NCBI RefSeq assembly: GCF_042433955.1
Contig: NZ_JBHLUH010000059.1
Coordinates: 31,866 to 95,865, forward strand
Direction: 5' to 3'
Length of the DNA: 64,000 nucleotides
DNA from: Phytohabitans kaempferiae
Lineage (GTDB): Bacteria > Actinomycetota > Actinomycetes > Mycobacteriales > Micromonosporaceae
Position 1 is the first letter of the stretch. The number at the start of each line of letters is the position of its first letter. Positions 17,251-26,840 of this stretch are shown here, piece by piece. The translations under genes and the position numbers were made by a program. Below the pieces are notes generated by a model that saw only the letters and a list, made by a program, of their open reading frames with translations, ran no database searches and was not told the origin of the DNA.

Positions 17251-17729
17251 TGTGTCCACGTCCTCCTGTTCAAGCACGTTGACCGGCTGGATTTGTAGAC
17301 CTACACCTGCGGTCGCGGGCAGCACCTCGCGCCGGGTGGTATCAGCCGGTTACGGCTCTGTCGCGCCGTCCTCACCATCAGTCCCGCGCGGCAACGGCCT
17401 TCTATCCGTAACGGCGGCATGTCGCAGGCGCGCCCTCGTCATCGTGGGCGTGGTGGCCGGCAACGGGCGCGGCGGGTGATGTCGCGGACGCTTGTGGCGG
17501 TACCGGCGGCGTGCTGGCCGGTGTACCACGGCAGCAGTTCCGATCCAGCTGGCCGGTAACACGCTGGCGAAGCCGATGGCTGGTCTTCCAGGACCGGTGG
17601 CGACCCGAGGCCACGGAGCCAGGCCACGTTCCTCAACAACCCTGAACAATCCGGAGACCGCGCGGCGGTGGCGGGTTGAAAGCGACCTGAGGAAGGTGTC
17701 GCAGAAGGCGTCGGCCGAGGACTTTGAGG
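17251..17729. other. Convergent intergenic region
   Basis: About 480 bp between the Hsp70-like gene and the convergent GGDEF gene. Only short low-quality frames occur. No clear terminator hairpin was picked out. Confidence 0.4.
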
Positions 17730-20165
17730 TCAGCTCGCCCGCAGATCCACAGCGGTAGCCGATCGCGCTGTGTGCGGCCCAAGCTGTCTTGGCACCCCGG
17801 CGACGCCGATGGACAAACGTCGTTCCAACTCGTCGGCCGATAGCGGTGACCCGAACAGGGGACCGTGCCCGAACGGGCAGCCGAGGTCAAGCACGACCTG
17901 CCGTGTCTCGGGCTTGTCGAGGCCTTCCGCGCACACTGCCATGGTCAAGTCCTGACCGAGTCTGATGGTGCCCTTGACAATGGCGGTGGCCTTGCGCTCG
18001 CCCAGCCGTGAGATCAACGATTGATCGATCCTCAAGCCGGCGAAAGGGATCGCGTCCAGGAGCGCGAGCGACGAGGCCGCGCTACCAAACCGGTCAAGAA
18101 CGAATTTGACTCCAGCCGCGTCGAGCTTGTCCAGGACCGGCTCCGGCCCAACCGGTGCAGATGGCACATCGATGATCAGAGTCGCCGGGTTCAGGCGATG
18201 CTGTGCCAACTCGGCGAGGACCATGACGGGGAACCGCGGATCGTTGATACTCGCCGGCGCCACGGCCACCTCGACCTGGACCGGGTGTCCACGGGCGCGC
18301 CAGAACTTCAGCGCGGCCAGCGCCTGCCGCAACAACACCTTCGTGAAGGAGTGTGCGTGGTACTGCGCGGCCACCGTCCACCAGGTCGCTGTGGGCAGGA
18401 CTCCACGTTGCGGGTGTCTCCACACTGGTGTGGCCCGGGCGGCGACGATATCGCCGGTAGCCAGCCGGATGATCGGTTCGTACCGCACCTCAATGTGCCC
18501 GGCAGCGACGGCGTCGGGGAACTGTACGGCTAACTCTAGGTTCAGTGCGTCCGCCGTGTCGTTGTCCGGGTCGAACACGGTCAACGCCCTGCCAGCGCGC
18601 TTGGCCTGGTACATCGCGACATCAGCACGCCGCAGCAGCTCGCTGACATCGATGCCCCCAGAGGTGACGGCGAGCCCGGCGCTGCCGCGGATGGGTATCT
18701 GCACGCCGTCGACCTGCGCGGACTGGCATACCGCGGCATGGATCTGCCGCGCGCGATGGGTGGCGGCCTCGGCGCTCAACCCAGCGAACAGCACCGCGAA
18801 CTCGTCGCCGCCAAGACGCGCCACCAGTTGACCATCGACCGTCGCGGCCTGCCGGAGCCGGGCCGCCACCGCCACCAGCAGGCGGTCGCCGGCTTCGTGG
18901 CCGAAGGTGTCGTTGACGGCCTTGAAACCAGTCAGGTCCAACAGCCACAACGCGGTCCGGCCGGAGCTCAGCAGGCGTGATGCTTCGCTGAGCAGTCGTC
19001 GGCGGTTCGCCAGTCCGGTCATGGGGTCATGCGTCGCCTCATAGGTCAGCTGTGCCTCGACGATCGTCGCCCGTTTGCGGCCCAGCGCCGTCTCTATCGA
19101 GGTGCCAAGGGCGGCGCAGAAGATGCCCAGAGCCCGCGCGTGACGGTCCGTCAGCATCCGACGGTCAAACGTCAGCATCCGCAAGGTGCCAAGCTCGCCG
19201 GTGCCCTGGCCCGCGACAATGGCCTGGACCGTCCATTGCCGATTTCGTGCCTGACGCTCATCACCTCCCGGTCTGCCGTCGAACTCCACGCCGTCGGCCG
19301 TCGCACGGACCACCCGGTCGCCATCCAGGTCCGCCCACTGAACCTCGACAGCCTCCGCACCGAACCAGTCGATCGCGCCGCGCGCCGCCGTACGTGCTGC
19401 GGCACCACTGTCCGCAACATGGAAGGCGTCAGTGATCATTGCCAGGCGTTCCCACGCCCTACGCTCACCGGTCACCGCGATGCGGTGCATACGCGCCGCG
19501 TACCCCACCAGCAAGACCAGCGGCAGCAGCAACAACAACCGACGGTCACCGGCCACCATCGCGGTCACTAGCAGCGCCAACAGGATCTGACCAGCCCTCA
19601 CCGTCAGGCGGCTGGCCCAACCGGCGCGCAAAGCGTCCCGCCAAGCGGCCCCCGTCGACACAACGGCGGCCGTCGCGGACATAACCTCGGTCGACATGCC
19701 GGCCGCGACACCGGCCAGCACCACCCAGGGAACGTAGGCGGCCGCGGGTGCGCCGAACACAACCCCGTCCCGGCCGACGAACGACAGCGCCGCCACCGCA
19801 ACGAGAGCGCCCACCATGTCAACACCGGCCGCGCCCAACCGCGTCGTCAACCCCCGGCGGGCCAGCACGCCGGATGTCACCGCCACGCCACAGACCACGC
19901 AGATCGCCGCCCAGGAAATCGGCAACGTAGCGGCAACGACCAACACCACAGCCGCCATCAACGACACCCTGGCGCCAGGAAATGCCGGAATCGGCAACGT
20001 ACTGGTACGTCCAAGTGCCACCAACGCGGTGGCCGCCGCCAAATACATCCAATCGCCGACGGCTGGCCACGTCACCGGCAAACCGAAGTAAAGCAGGCCA
20101 CCCGTCCCGCACGCCCACATCGAAGAGGCCAACCATCGCGTCCGTCCCACCACGCCCCTGACCAA
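17730..20165 (-). CDS. Membrane diguanylate cyclase with degenerate EAL domain
   Basis: An 811-residue protein starting at a TTG with GGGGAGGG upstream; nearby GTG codons are alternatives. The first 230 residues hold six or seven hydrophobic segments. A GAF-like region (about 240-360) follows, then a GGDEF domain with DPMTGLANRR and intact RLGGDEFAVLF near residue 450. The C-terminal domain is EAL-like in order but lacks key residues. The EAL-motif position reads ARATPVWRHP, the DDFG position reads LDRFG, and the end is GHGPLFGSPLSADELE. The protein therefore probably makes c-di-GMP, and the EAL domain likely binds rather than hydrolyses it. It is alone on the minus strand. Relevance to the flanking defence genes is unknown. 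Confidence 0.88.
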   Translation of the reverse strand: MVRGVVGRTRWLASSMWACGTGGLLYFGLPVTWPAVGDWMYLAAATALVALGRTSTLPIPAFPGARVSLMAAVVLVVAATLPISWAAICVVCGVAVTSGVLARRGLTTRLGAAGVDMVGALVAVAALSFVGRDGVVFGAPAAAYVPWVVLAGVAAGMSTEVMSATAAVVSTGAAWRDALRAGWASRLTVRAGQILLALLVTAMVAGDRRLLLLLPLVLLVGYAARMHRIAVTGERRAWERLAMITDAFHVADSGAAARTAARGAIDWFGAEAVEVQWADLDGDRVVRATADGVEFDGRPGGDERQARNRQWTVQAIVAGQGTGELGTLRMLTFDRRMLTDRHARALGIFCAALGTSIETALGRKRATIVEAQLTYEATHDPMTGLANRRRLLSEASRLLSSGRTALWLLDLTGFKAVNDTFGHEAGDRLLVAVAARLRQAATVDGQLVARLGGDEFAVLFAGLSAEAATHRARQIHAAVCQSAQVDGVQIPIRGSAGLAVTSGGIDVSELLRRADVAMYQAKRAGRALTVFDPDNDTADALNLELAVQFPDAVAAGHIEVRYEPIIRLATGDIVAARATPVWRHPQRGVLPTATWWTVAAQYHAHSFTKVLLRQALAALKFWRARGHPVQVEVAVAPASINDPRFPVMVLAELAQHRLNPATLIIDVPSAPVGPEPVLDKLDAAGVKFVLDRFGSAASSLALLDAIPFAGLRIDQSLISRLGERKATAIVKGTIRLGQDLTMAVCAEGLDKPETRQVVLDLGCPFGHGPLFGSPLSADELERRLSIGVAGVPRQLGPHTARSATAVDLRAS

Positions 20166-20498
20166 AGCCCGACCCTCCCCGTCCGACCTGGACGCTCATC
20201 TACGCCGATCGAACTGATCACGATGACTTGATCGTAACCGGAATTTCATCAACTCCTCGTTCCCCAGTTTTGATAAATGATCCAACGAAGCGCGCTTGCA
20301 TCGACATGTGCGATGCCGTAGTCAACCTGCTGGCAATTGGCTTCGCCGCGCCACCGACGACCGAAACCGCACCGAGCCAGCCGTTGAGATGTCAACTGTC
20401 GCCGTGCTCCCATATCAGCCACACTGAAGCCGGCCCACCCCGGTCGCGGGGCAGATGCCAGGCCCCAGGGCCTCACGAGCCGATGGAGGTGTACAACG
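20166..20498. other. Divergent intergenic region
   Basis: About 330 bp between the GGDEF gene and the divergent metallopeptidase fusion gene. It is AT-rich near 20228-20290 and presumably holds promoters for both. No gene seen. Confidence 0.45.
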
Positions 20499-21476
20499 GT
20501 GAACCGCCGCCGCGGTCTGGCACCGCTGGATCTTCCCGCCGGACCGATGCCGACGACCGCTCACGGATGGTGCTCGGTCGTCGGTGACCTGCGCGACAGG
20601 CCAATCAGGGTGGTCGAGGTCGAGGTCCCGATCGGCGGACCGTCGGGCATGCTGCTGCACCGCACCGACGAAGACCTGATCGTCGTCGCGGACGACGCCT
20701 CGCCGTTGCTGCAGAGCCACATCGTCCTACACGAACTGGCGCATTTGATTCTGGGACATCGGCAATTGGACCACCACGACTCGACGCGCGTCTCCGGTGT
20801 CCGGCGGGCCCAGGAGCGTCAGGCTGAGCAGTACGCCGAATACATGGCGTCGCTGTCAAGCGTCTCCGCAGGCCGCCGCATGAACGGTGAGCCGGCGGGC
20901 CGCCGCCACCCCGTCTGGCCTGCCGCCCGCTCAGACGCACAAGGTAGGTGGTCACGCAGCAGTCGGATCTCGACTGTCACCAGTACCGTCACGCGACACA
21001 ACCTGTATCGGCGGTTGCACAGCGTCTGGCTACCGCTCACCAAGGCGGCGCCACGCTTCGTCGTGCCGATCCTCGACCCCGAACTCGACCAGCAGCTTCC
21101 GTTTCGGCACACCCGCGCGGCCTTACGCCGGCGAGTCGTACAGATACACGACGGGCTATGGCATATCCGCGGCCAACTCGACCCGGCCGTGTACGAGGAA
21201 GCACACGTCCGCGCGCGACGCGTCGGCCTGGACAAACACAGCGCCGACATCGAAGGGCTTGCCACGATGATCACCGCCGCCCTTCGACTGCCCCACCCGC
21301 TGGACGAACCCGGCGCGCGCCGCCCAACGCCGCGGCACGGGTTCAACGACGTGGACAGCGAAGCCGAACGCCTTGCCGCTGTCGCCCACGCGATCCGCCG
21401 CTCGCCGATCGTCGCCGCAACCATGGCCAGCATCGACCGTCGCAGTACAGCCCACCGTCAGCCGGCGCCCATGTAG
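20499..21476 (+). CDS. ImmA-like metallopeptidase fused to DUF6545-type domain
   Basis: The GTG start at 20499 has GGAGGT eight bases upstream. The 325-residue protein has an N-terminal ImmA/IrrE-like domain with VLHELAHLILGH (HExxH type, about residues 77-88) and RRAQERQAEQYAEYMA. After a basic linker (about 125-165) it continues with NLYRRLHSVWLPLTKAAPRF, RRRVVQIHDGLWHIRG and VAHAIRRSPIVAATM. The second part matches the cytoplasmic half of the MAB_1171c-type membrane protein at 4943-6199, without its membrane segments. This looks like a gene fusion that removed the membrane part. It supports a joint function of the two domains, perhaps repressor cleavage (inference). Confidence 0.82.
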   Translation: MNRRRGLAPLDLPAGPMPTTAHGWCSVVGDLRDRPIRVVEVEVPIGGPSGMLLHRTDEDLIVVADDASPLLQSHIVLHELAHLILGHRQLDHHDSTRVSGVRRAQERQAEQYAEYMASLSSVSAGRRMNGEPAGRRHPVWPAARSDAQGRWSRSSRISTVTSTVTRHNLYRRLHSVWLPLTKAAPRFVVPILDPELDQQLPFRHTRAALRRRVVQIHDGLWHIRGQLDPAVYEEAHVRARRVGLDKHSADIEGLATMITAALRLPHPLDEPGARRPTPRHGFNDVDSEAERLAAVAHAIRRSPIVAATMASIDRRSTAHRQPAPM

Positions 21477-21850
21477 CGATCGGCGGCCAAGCAGGGCGGC
21501 TACGACCTGCCGATCGGACGCCCCCTGACGGGATGCAGACACCGCCTACGTCGCGGCTAGGCAGGGCCGCCAGTGACGCCTCGCCGCACCAGCCCGGCGT
21601 CCGCCGAAGCTCTTACTGGTAACGACGAAGACCACTTAGATCGGCTAGCATGTCGGCCGATTCGGCGGTAGGTGCATGGCGTGGACGGAGTTGGTGCGCT
21701 TCTGCTGCCGTGTTTGCCTCGCGGCAGGACGGAGGCGACCACGGGCGCAGTTCTTCTAGCGCCCCGGCCAGCGGCGGTCTGGATGATCATGAGCGACCAC
21801 GCGGTGTCGCGCTTCGGCGGTTGATCGCGCTTCCCGCGTACGCTGCCATC
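21477..21850. other. Upstream region of the Shedu-like gene
   Basis: About 370 bp with no separate gene. The following gene's frame is open back to 21650, but a GTG at 21851 fits the start of recognisable protein better. Confidence 0.4.
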
Positions 21851-22777
21851 GTGCAAGAAAGTGACTTCCGGCGCCCGTTCGTAGGCCACTTACCTGGCTA
21901 CCTTGCGGAGAACGAGGGAACGGCGCACGGGCGCCCAAGCGAGGAGGCGTACAACAGCCTGCTGGCAGAGCGCTGGCAGCAGTTGCTCGACAGCCCGGAG
22001 TCGAAGGACGAGGGGCTCCTCCAGGCGTTCCTCGAACGGCACCCATCCTTGCTGCCCGGTAGTCATACGGTTGATGGCGACTCAGGGCACCCGCCCTACC
22101 CTATGGCGGTGGTTTCGCAGCCAACGCTCCCCGGACTGAGCGCGCGGCGTCCGGACTTCCTGTGGATCGCCTGCCACAGCAGCGAGGTGTTTCCGATCTT
22201 GATCGAGATCGAGACACCGCACAAACAGTGGTTCTACGGTGACCGCGCCGAGATCCACAGCGACCTGACGCACGCCCAAGGGCAGCTCGCTGAGTGGCGT
22301 GCCTGGTTCAGCCGCGGATACAACCGCGAGCTTTTCATCGATCAGTACGGCCTTGGCACCTTCATGGGCAGCAGGAAGCTTAGCCCTCGGTTTGTGCTGG
22401 TGTATGGCCGCAGCGAGAACTACCAGGGCATAAGGCGGCGCCAGGAGAAGCGAGCAGAGCTTGCGCGCGAAGACGAGCGGTTGATGTCCTTCGACCGGCT
22501 AACGCCCTGCAAGTACAGCATTCTGTACTCGTGCGTTCGCCGGGAGCAGGACGGCTACCGCGTCCTGTCAGTGCCGCCGAGCTTGACGATCTTCAACCAC
22601 GGCAAGTGGTACCACCCCTCTGTGGGCTGGCTCGAAGCGCTCGACGACTGCCCCGACATGGCGCCGAGCCGTCGCGACTACCTCAAAGAGCAGCTCGACT
22701 TACTCAGGAGGCGGCCAGACGCCTATGTCCGCAAGCTTGACAGCGGCCTGCGCGTGCGACGTCCGGAGCGGCTTTGA
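21851..22777 (+). CDS. Shedu-type (DUF4263) nuclease-domain protein
   Basis: The GTG at 21851 gives a 308-residue protein. The central region has the PD-(D/E)xK-like order seen in DUF4263/Shedu proteins: RRPDFLWIA (about 98-106), ILIEIETP (about 115-123) and DLTHAQGQLAEW (about 138-150). The usual EIK-type core reads EIE here, as in some members that carry EIEPP or EIETP. After it come basic segments (RRRQEKRAELARE) and a C-terminal RRDYLKEQLDLL helix. Shedu (SduA) is a single-protein antiphage defence with nuclease activity. This protein probably belongs to that broad class, but the changed catalytic residue leaves activity open. It is monocistronic with a strong terminator 20 bp downstream. 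Confidence 0.75.
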   Translation: MQESDFRRPFVGHLPGYLAENEGTAHGRPSEEAYNSLLAERWQQLLDSPESKDEGLLQAFLERHPSLLPGSHTVDGDSGHPPYPMAVVSQPTLPGLSARRPDFLWIACHSSEVFPILIEIETPHKQWFYGDRAEIHSDLTHAQGQLAEWRAWFSRGYNRELFIDQYGLGTFMGSRKLSPRFVLVYGRSENYQGIRRRQEKRAELAREDERLMSFDRLTPCKYSILYSCVRREQDGYRVLSVPPSLTIFNHGKWYHPSVGWLEALDDCPDMAPSRRDYLKEQLDLLRRRPDAYVRKLDSGLRVRRPERL

Positions 22778-22795
22778 GGCTGGTGGCAGCTGGTA

Positions 22796-22826
22796 GCGGT
22801 ACAGGCGGTCGGGCCGCCTGTACCGC
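22796..22826. terminator. 13-bp perfect hairpin after the Shedu-like gene
   Basis: Perfect inverted arms GCGGTACAGGCGG and CCGCCTGTACCGC with a five-base loop, starting 19 bp after the stop codon. It is a strong rho-independent-type structure lacking a long T run. Confidence 0.75.
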
Positions 22827-22829
22827 CAC

Positions 22830-23276
22830 ACGACTAGGAAGCGCCGCCGTAGCCGGGCTGGACGCGCCGACGTGCTGGCCGCCGTCGCGGATGCGAGTGA
22901 CGCGCGTTGCAGCATCGCGATGGCCGGCGTCACGCGGTCCATCGCCTCGGCCGGAAGCTCTGGTGCGGAAGACGACGAGCCGCTGCAGCCGCCGCAGCAC
23001 CAGGTGCAGCGCAGGCCACAGCCCGGCCTTCGTCCATTCAATGAAACGGCAGTACGCGGTGGCGCGGGTGACGGCGAACATCGCCTGGGGCAGCTTCCAC
23101 CAGGAGCAACCGGCCTGGGTCAGGTCGCAGATCGCGGCCAGCACCGCCCGATCATCTATCCGTCGCCGCCCACCACCCTGCGGCCGCACCGGCACAGGCG
23201 GAATCAACGGCGCGGCGAACTCCCACAGAGCATACAGTTCGGCAAGTCCACGGTCCGGGACACATCCGCCATCCAA
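22830..23276 (-). pseudogene. Truncated IS5-type transposase
   Basis: A minus-strand frame starting at 23276 carries the DUF4096-like N-terminal half of IS5-family transposases: LWEFAAPLIPPVPVRPQGG, RRRIDDRAVLAAI, then GCSWWKLPQAMFAVTRATAY. A degenerate DGGQHVGASSP, matching the family's GGxHxGPSP motif, follows. After that the protein runs into unrelated sequence and no DDE catalytic region is seen. The element is a fragment, inserted or decayed between the Shedu-like gene and the helicase operon. No terminal inverted repeats were identified. Confidence 0.75.
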
Positions 23277-23591
23277 TCGAGTGGCCGTCGGAAGCCACGA
23301 CCGCCCAATTCCCCAGCCAATCGCCTAGGTCAGACCGGACTCGACATGGAAGCATGGAAATACAAGAGCGTTCTAACCTGAAACAGACGTGCATAATGGG
23401 ACGGGAAATGAATCAGGAGGTCCGTCGATGGCGAGCTTCTCGGTCGCTCACAACACGGTTCGCCCGACGGCCGCACCTCCGACAACGGCACGTCGCCGCA
23501 TGACACACAGGAGGAGGACCCTGCATTCACGTCTCGGATCGTGCCGTCGGCGGCACCGGTCTGCACCGGGCGCCAGTAGGTTGCCTGTCCA
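23277..23591. other. Leader region of the helicase operon
   Basis: About 315 bp after the transposase remnant and before the helicase start. Nothing identified beyond presumed promoter DNA. Confidence 0.4.
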
Positions 23592-26500
23592 GTGACCGAG
23601 ATGCAAATTCCCATCGCGTGGCTTGATGACGAGTGCGTCGAGCGCAACCCTGAGGCATTTGCGCGATGTGATGCGGAGAAGGCGACAATTCGCTTCACCG
23701 TCTTGCCGCACGTCTTGGACAAGGCAGGCGTCAGCGCTCACGAGGTTGAGGCCGACCTGATGGACGGGATGACGCTCACACACAGAGAGCAAGGCAATTG
23801 TTTCATCGCGACCGGCTCACAGTTTCGGCTCGTTGTTGTCTCGTCAACTGGCCGTGATAGGTCCACGGAAATAGCAAAAGTAGTCGACGTCCAGTTCTCA
23901 ATCGTCGCCCGCCGCAACTTGTTGGTCCGGCCGGATTCGATAACGCTCGAGAGACCACAGCGCGACGACGCACCGTGTGACCTTCCTGACCTTGTGGAAA
24001 AATTCGCAAGAGCGAGGTTAATCCTCCACAGGCGGGAGAGCATTCGTGGTACGAGTCGTCGGCGGTTAGCTAGGGCGAAACGCAAGCCGCCAGGCAGAAG
24101 TTTCAGGAGGGACGCTAAACGCGAGCTTGCCACTATCTCGGCATTGCTTCAGGTACTACGGTTGCGCGCTGCGACGACCGCGGAGATATCTAACGAAGGC
24201 GTGGTCACGGACAGCCACGTAGGAAACGCGGTCGTCCAGGTTCAAGCCAATTCGCGCCTGTTCGATCACTCAAGAATCACGCTCACCCTAGGGGATCAAG
24301 TCGCTCTGCGGTGCCGGGTTGACGAGGCCGGCTCTAACAAGGACCGCGGAATCCTGCTACTACGACTACCCCGCAGTGTCGTTCTCAAACGAGGGCTAAA
24401 CGTAACCGCCGAGGCGGTGCCTCGTTTCCCGATGCTTGCCAATGCGGTCGCTGCTCGCCGTTTCACCGCTGAGAACATAGATGGATCATGGGACGACCTG
24501 GCACTTCTCCTACTCCGGCCCGAAGGACTGTCAAACCTACAGCGAACCGAAATTGGTCAGTTCCACCTGGAATGCGGAGCCGGTCCGGACGAATTTCGTT
24601 TCAATGATGAACAGAGGGAAGCAGTTGCTGGTGCGGTCAACGCGCCACACGCCTTTCTTATCAAGGGCCCTCCAGGCACCGGCAAGACCTCCGTTATTGC
24701 CGAGACCGTGTTACAGTTGGTTGAACGAGGCGAGCGTATCTTACTGGTCGCTCCTATGCACGTGGCCCTAGATGAGGTCCTCCAGAGACTTAGTAATGAG
24801 CCGAGCGTCTTTCCTATCCGTATCGCGTGGGATGAGTCGAGGGTTCGCCAGGACCTGCAGCGATTCATGCCGGAGCATCTGTCAGCGACCTACCTGCGCC
24901 GCGCAAGGACAATTGATCAGTCCAGAGCGAAAGAGTGGCGCGACGAAATCGACGAGCTAGTTTCTCTGCGCGAAGCGATCACTGAGTTCCGGGTGTACCG
25001 AAGTCAGCGGTCTCTTTTCGAGCAAACCCTGGCAGACGGCACCGGCGCCCTGGAGCGTCTGGAGAGGGAGTACGAGAGTCAGGTCTCAGAAATCAACAAG
25101 TCTGAGTCATCTGACGTTGAGACGGTTCGTGAGTCCGCAGAGTCGCTAGAACGCCTTCGCTCAAAGCTAGCCGACGTGGAGCGCAGGGGCACTCGTCCTG
25201 CTGGTCCTGGCGTGATGGCTCAACTTAGCGAGATTGGCGAACTGAGAACCAAGTCAGAGAGACTTGAGCGACTCATCCAAGGAACAGAGTCCAGGATCGA
25301 AGCGATATCTCTGCGACAGGCCGAGCGCTCCGAGCAGTTGATGGAAGGCGCGGCCCGCTATGCAGCCGAACGCGAGCGTCTTGCCGAGCAATACATGACG
25401 GCGCAGGACCAGCTGGCCGAGGCGCGAGTACAGGAGGAACTGGCCGCCGACCATCTCGTCCATCTTGTCGGTCACGAAGTCAGTAGCATTTCAGATCAGG
25501 CTTGGGGGGCGCGCGAGCAAGAACTCGCCGACCAGGCGGCCGTGCTCAAAAAGTTCATAGAGTTAGAAGCCCGCTGGTTTGAGGCCAGCGGGCAGACTCA
25601 GGGTAAGAGTCGAGCTGAATCACGTGACGAGTTTCAGCTCCAGATTCGGCAGTCGGCGAACGTTTTGTGCGCGACACCGGGCGGAGCGGCCTCACTTGAC
25701 GATGTCGACTTCGACACGCTTATTGTTGATGAGGCGAGCCGAGTCATCGACCTTGAGTTTCTCATCGGTGCCAACCAGTCAAAACGATGGATCATCGTGG
25801 GCGACGAACATCAACTCCCACCATATCTAGACCCGGAGGACGAGCTCCACTTTCTGGCGTTGGCGGCGATCCATCTCGTGAACGGAGGATCTGCCATCGA
25901 CCTTGAGGAGGCGGTGAGCAGGCTTGCGACGCAGTGGTACGAGGACGACGAGACCAGAGAATTCCGGCGGGACTCTGTCCTCGCAGCGGCGGACGAACTG
26001 CGCAAGTCACCAAATTGGTCGGTCCATGAGAGAGCTTTCCATGATCTTCTGCGCTTGATTGGCCGGAAGAACAAGAGTCCGGAACAGCAGGTGATAAGGC
26101 TTGTTCGGAAGCATCTGACGAAGAGCTTGTTCGAGCGGTGTATCACCACAGTGCCAGACGGGCTTGTCGCCAAGCTGAACACACAGCGGCGAATGATCGA
26201 GCCTATCGCGAGCTTGGTCAACGAGCCGATTTACGGTGGCGGACTCCTCTCGCCCCCTCCGGGAGTGACCGGTCCACAGCCGTTCGTGCTGCCGGCGTTC
26301 GGCGCCCCGGTTGTCTTCATGGATACCGCGGCACATCAGCGTGCTTACGACGAGTTCGACGACGGCGGCTTCACCAACGCCCTAGAGGTGGACTGGGTTT
26401 GGCGCGTTTGCTCGAACATCGAGCGGGAGTTGCAAGAGACTAACGAAACGCTCTCTGTGAGCGTCCTGACCTTCTACAAGAAGCAAGCCCGCCTCATCCG

Positions 26501-26840
26501 CGACCGAATCGAGTACCCGCACTCGCCGGCCTTCGCCAGAGTTGGCTTCGATGTGGTCGGCGTCATCGACAGCATTCAGGGCCAGCAGAGCGACCTGGTG
26601 ATCGTCAGTTTTTGTAGAGCTAAGCAGGGCAGGCCCGGACCGAACTACGGGCGCTGGCTACAGGACACGCGCCGGCTCAACGTAGCACTCACGCGCGCTC
26701 GCCGCAGCCTCATCATGATCGGGCACCGGCCCACCCTCGAAGGTCTACGGGCTGTGCCGGAAGCCACGAAGTTCTACAGGCACCTCTTTAGCACGCTGGA
26801 AAGTCGCAAAGACGTGATGACTATCGTGAAGGACACCTGA
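23592..26840 (+). CDS. UPF1/DNA2-like superfamily 1 helicase with coiled-coil insert
   Basis: A 1082-residue SF1 helicase starting at a GTG (an ATG nine bases later is an alternative). All motifs are present: I GPPGTGKTS (about 358), II VDEASR (about 711), III VGDEHQLPP (about 736), V IDSIQGQQSDLVIVSF (about 993) and VI NVALTRARRS (about 1031). Residues about 440-660 form a long charged heptad-like region, probably a coiled coil, between motifs Ia and II. The N-terminal 330 residues are unrecognised, with an OB-like patch possible around 205-270. UPF1-like helicases act on RNA or DNA. The stop overlaps the next gene's ATG. The operon with a PLD nuclease recalls the Mokosh defence system. Third positions are clearly less GC-rich than in the flanks. 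Confidence 0.9.
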   Translation: MTEMQIPIAWLDDECVERNPEAFARCDAEKATIRFTVLPHVLDKAGVSAHEVEADLMDGMTLTHREQGNCFIATGSQFRLVVVSSTGRDRSTEIAKVVDVQFSIVARRNLLVRPDSITLERPQRDDAPCDLPDLVEKFARARLILHRRESIRGTSRRRLARAKRKPPGRSFRRDAKRELATISALLQVLRLRAATTAEISNEGVVTDSHVGNAVVQVQANSRLFDHSRITLTLGDQVALRCRVDEAGSNKDRGILLLRLPRSVVLKRGLNVTAEAVPRFPMLANAVAARRFTAENIDGSWDDLALLLLRPEGLSNLQRTEIGQFHLECGAGPDEFRFNDEQREAVAGAVNAPHAFLIKGPPGTGKTSVIAETVLQLVERGERILLVAPMHVALDEVLQRLSNEPSVFPIRIAWDESRVRQDLQRFMPEHLSATYLRRARTIDQSRAKEWRDEIDELVSLREAITEFRVYRSQRSLFEQTLADGTGALERLEREYESQVSEINKSESSDVETVRESAESLERLRSKLADVERRGTRPAGPGVMAQLSEIGELRTKSERLERLIQGTESRIEAISLRQAERSEQLMEGAARYAAERERLAEQYMTAQDQLAEARVQEELAADHLVHLVGHEVSSISDQAWGAREQELADQAAVLKKFIELEARWFEASGQTQGKSRAESRDEFQLQIRQSANVLCATPGGAASLDDVDFDTLIVDEASRVIDLEFLIGANQSKRWIIVGDEHQLPPYLDPEDELHFLALAAIHLVNGGSAIDLEEAVSRLATQWYEDDETREFRRDSVLAAADELRKSPNWSVHERAFHDLLRLIGRKNKSPEQQVIRLVRKHLTKSLFERCITTVPDGLVAKLNTQRRMIEPIASLVNEPIYGGGLLSPPPGVTGPQPFVLPAFGAPVVFMDTAAHQRAYDEFDDGGFTNALEVDWVWRVCSNIERELQETNETLSVSVLTFYKKQARLIRDRIEYPHSPAFARVGFDVVGVIDSIQGQQSDLVIVSFCRAKQGRPGPNYGRWLQDTRRLNVALTRARRSLIMIGHRPTLEGLRAVPEATKFYRHLFSTLESRKDVMTIVKDT

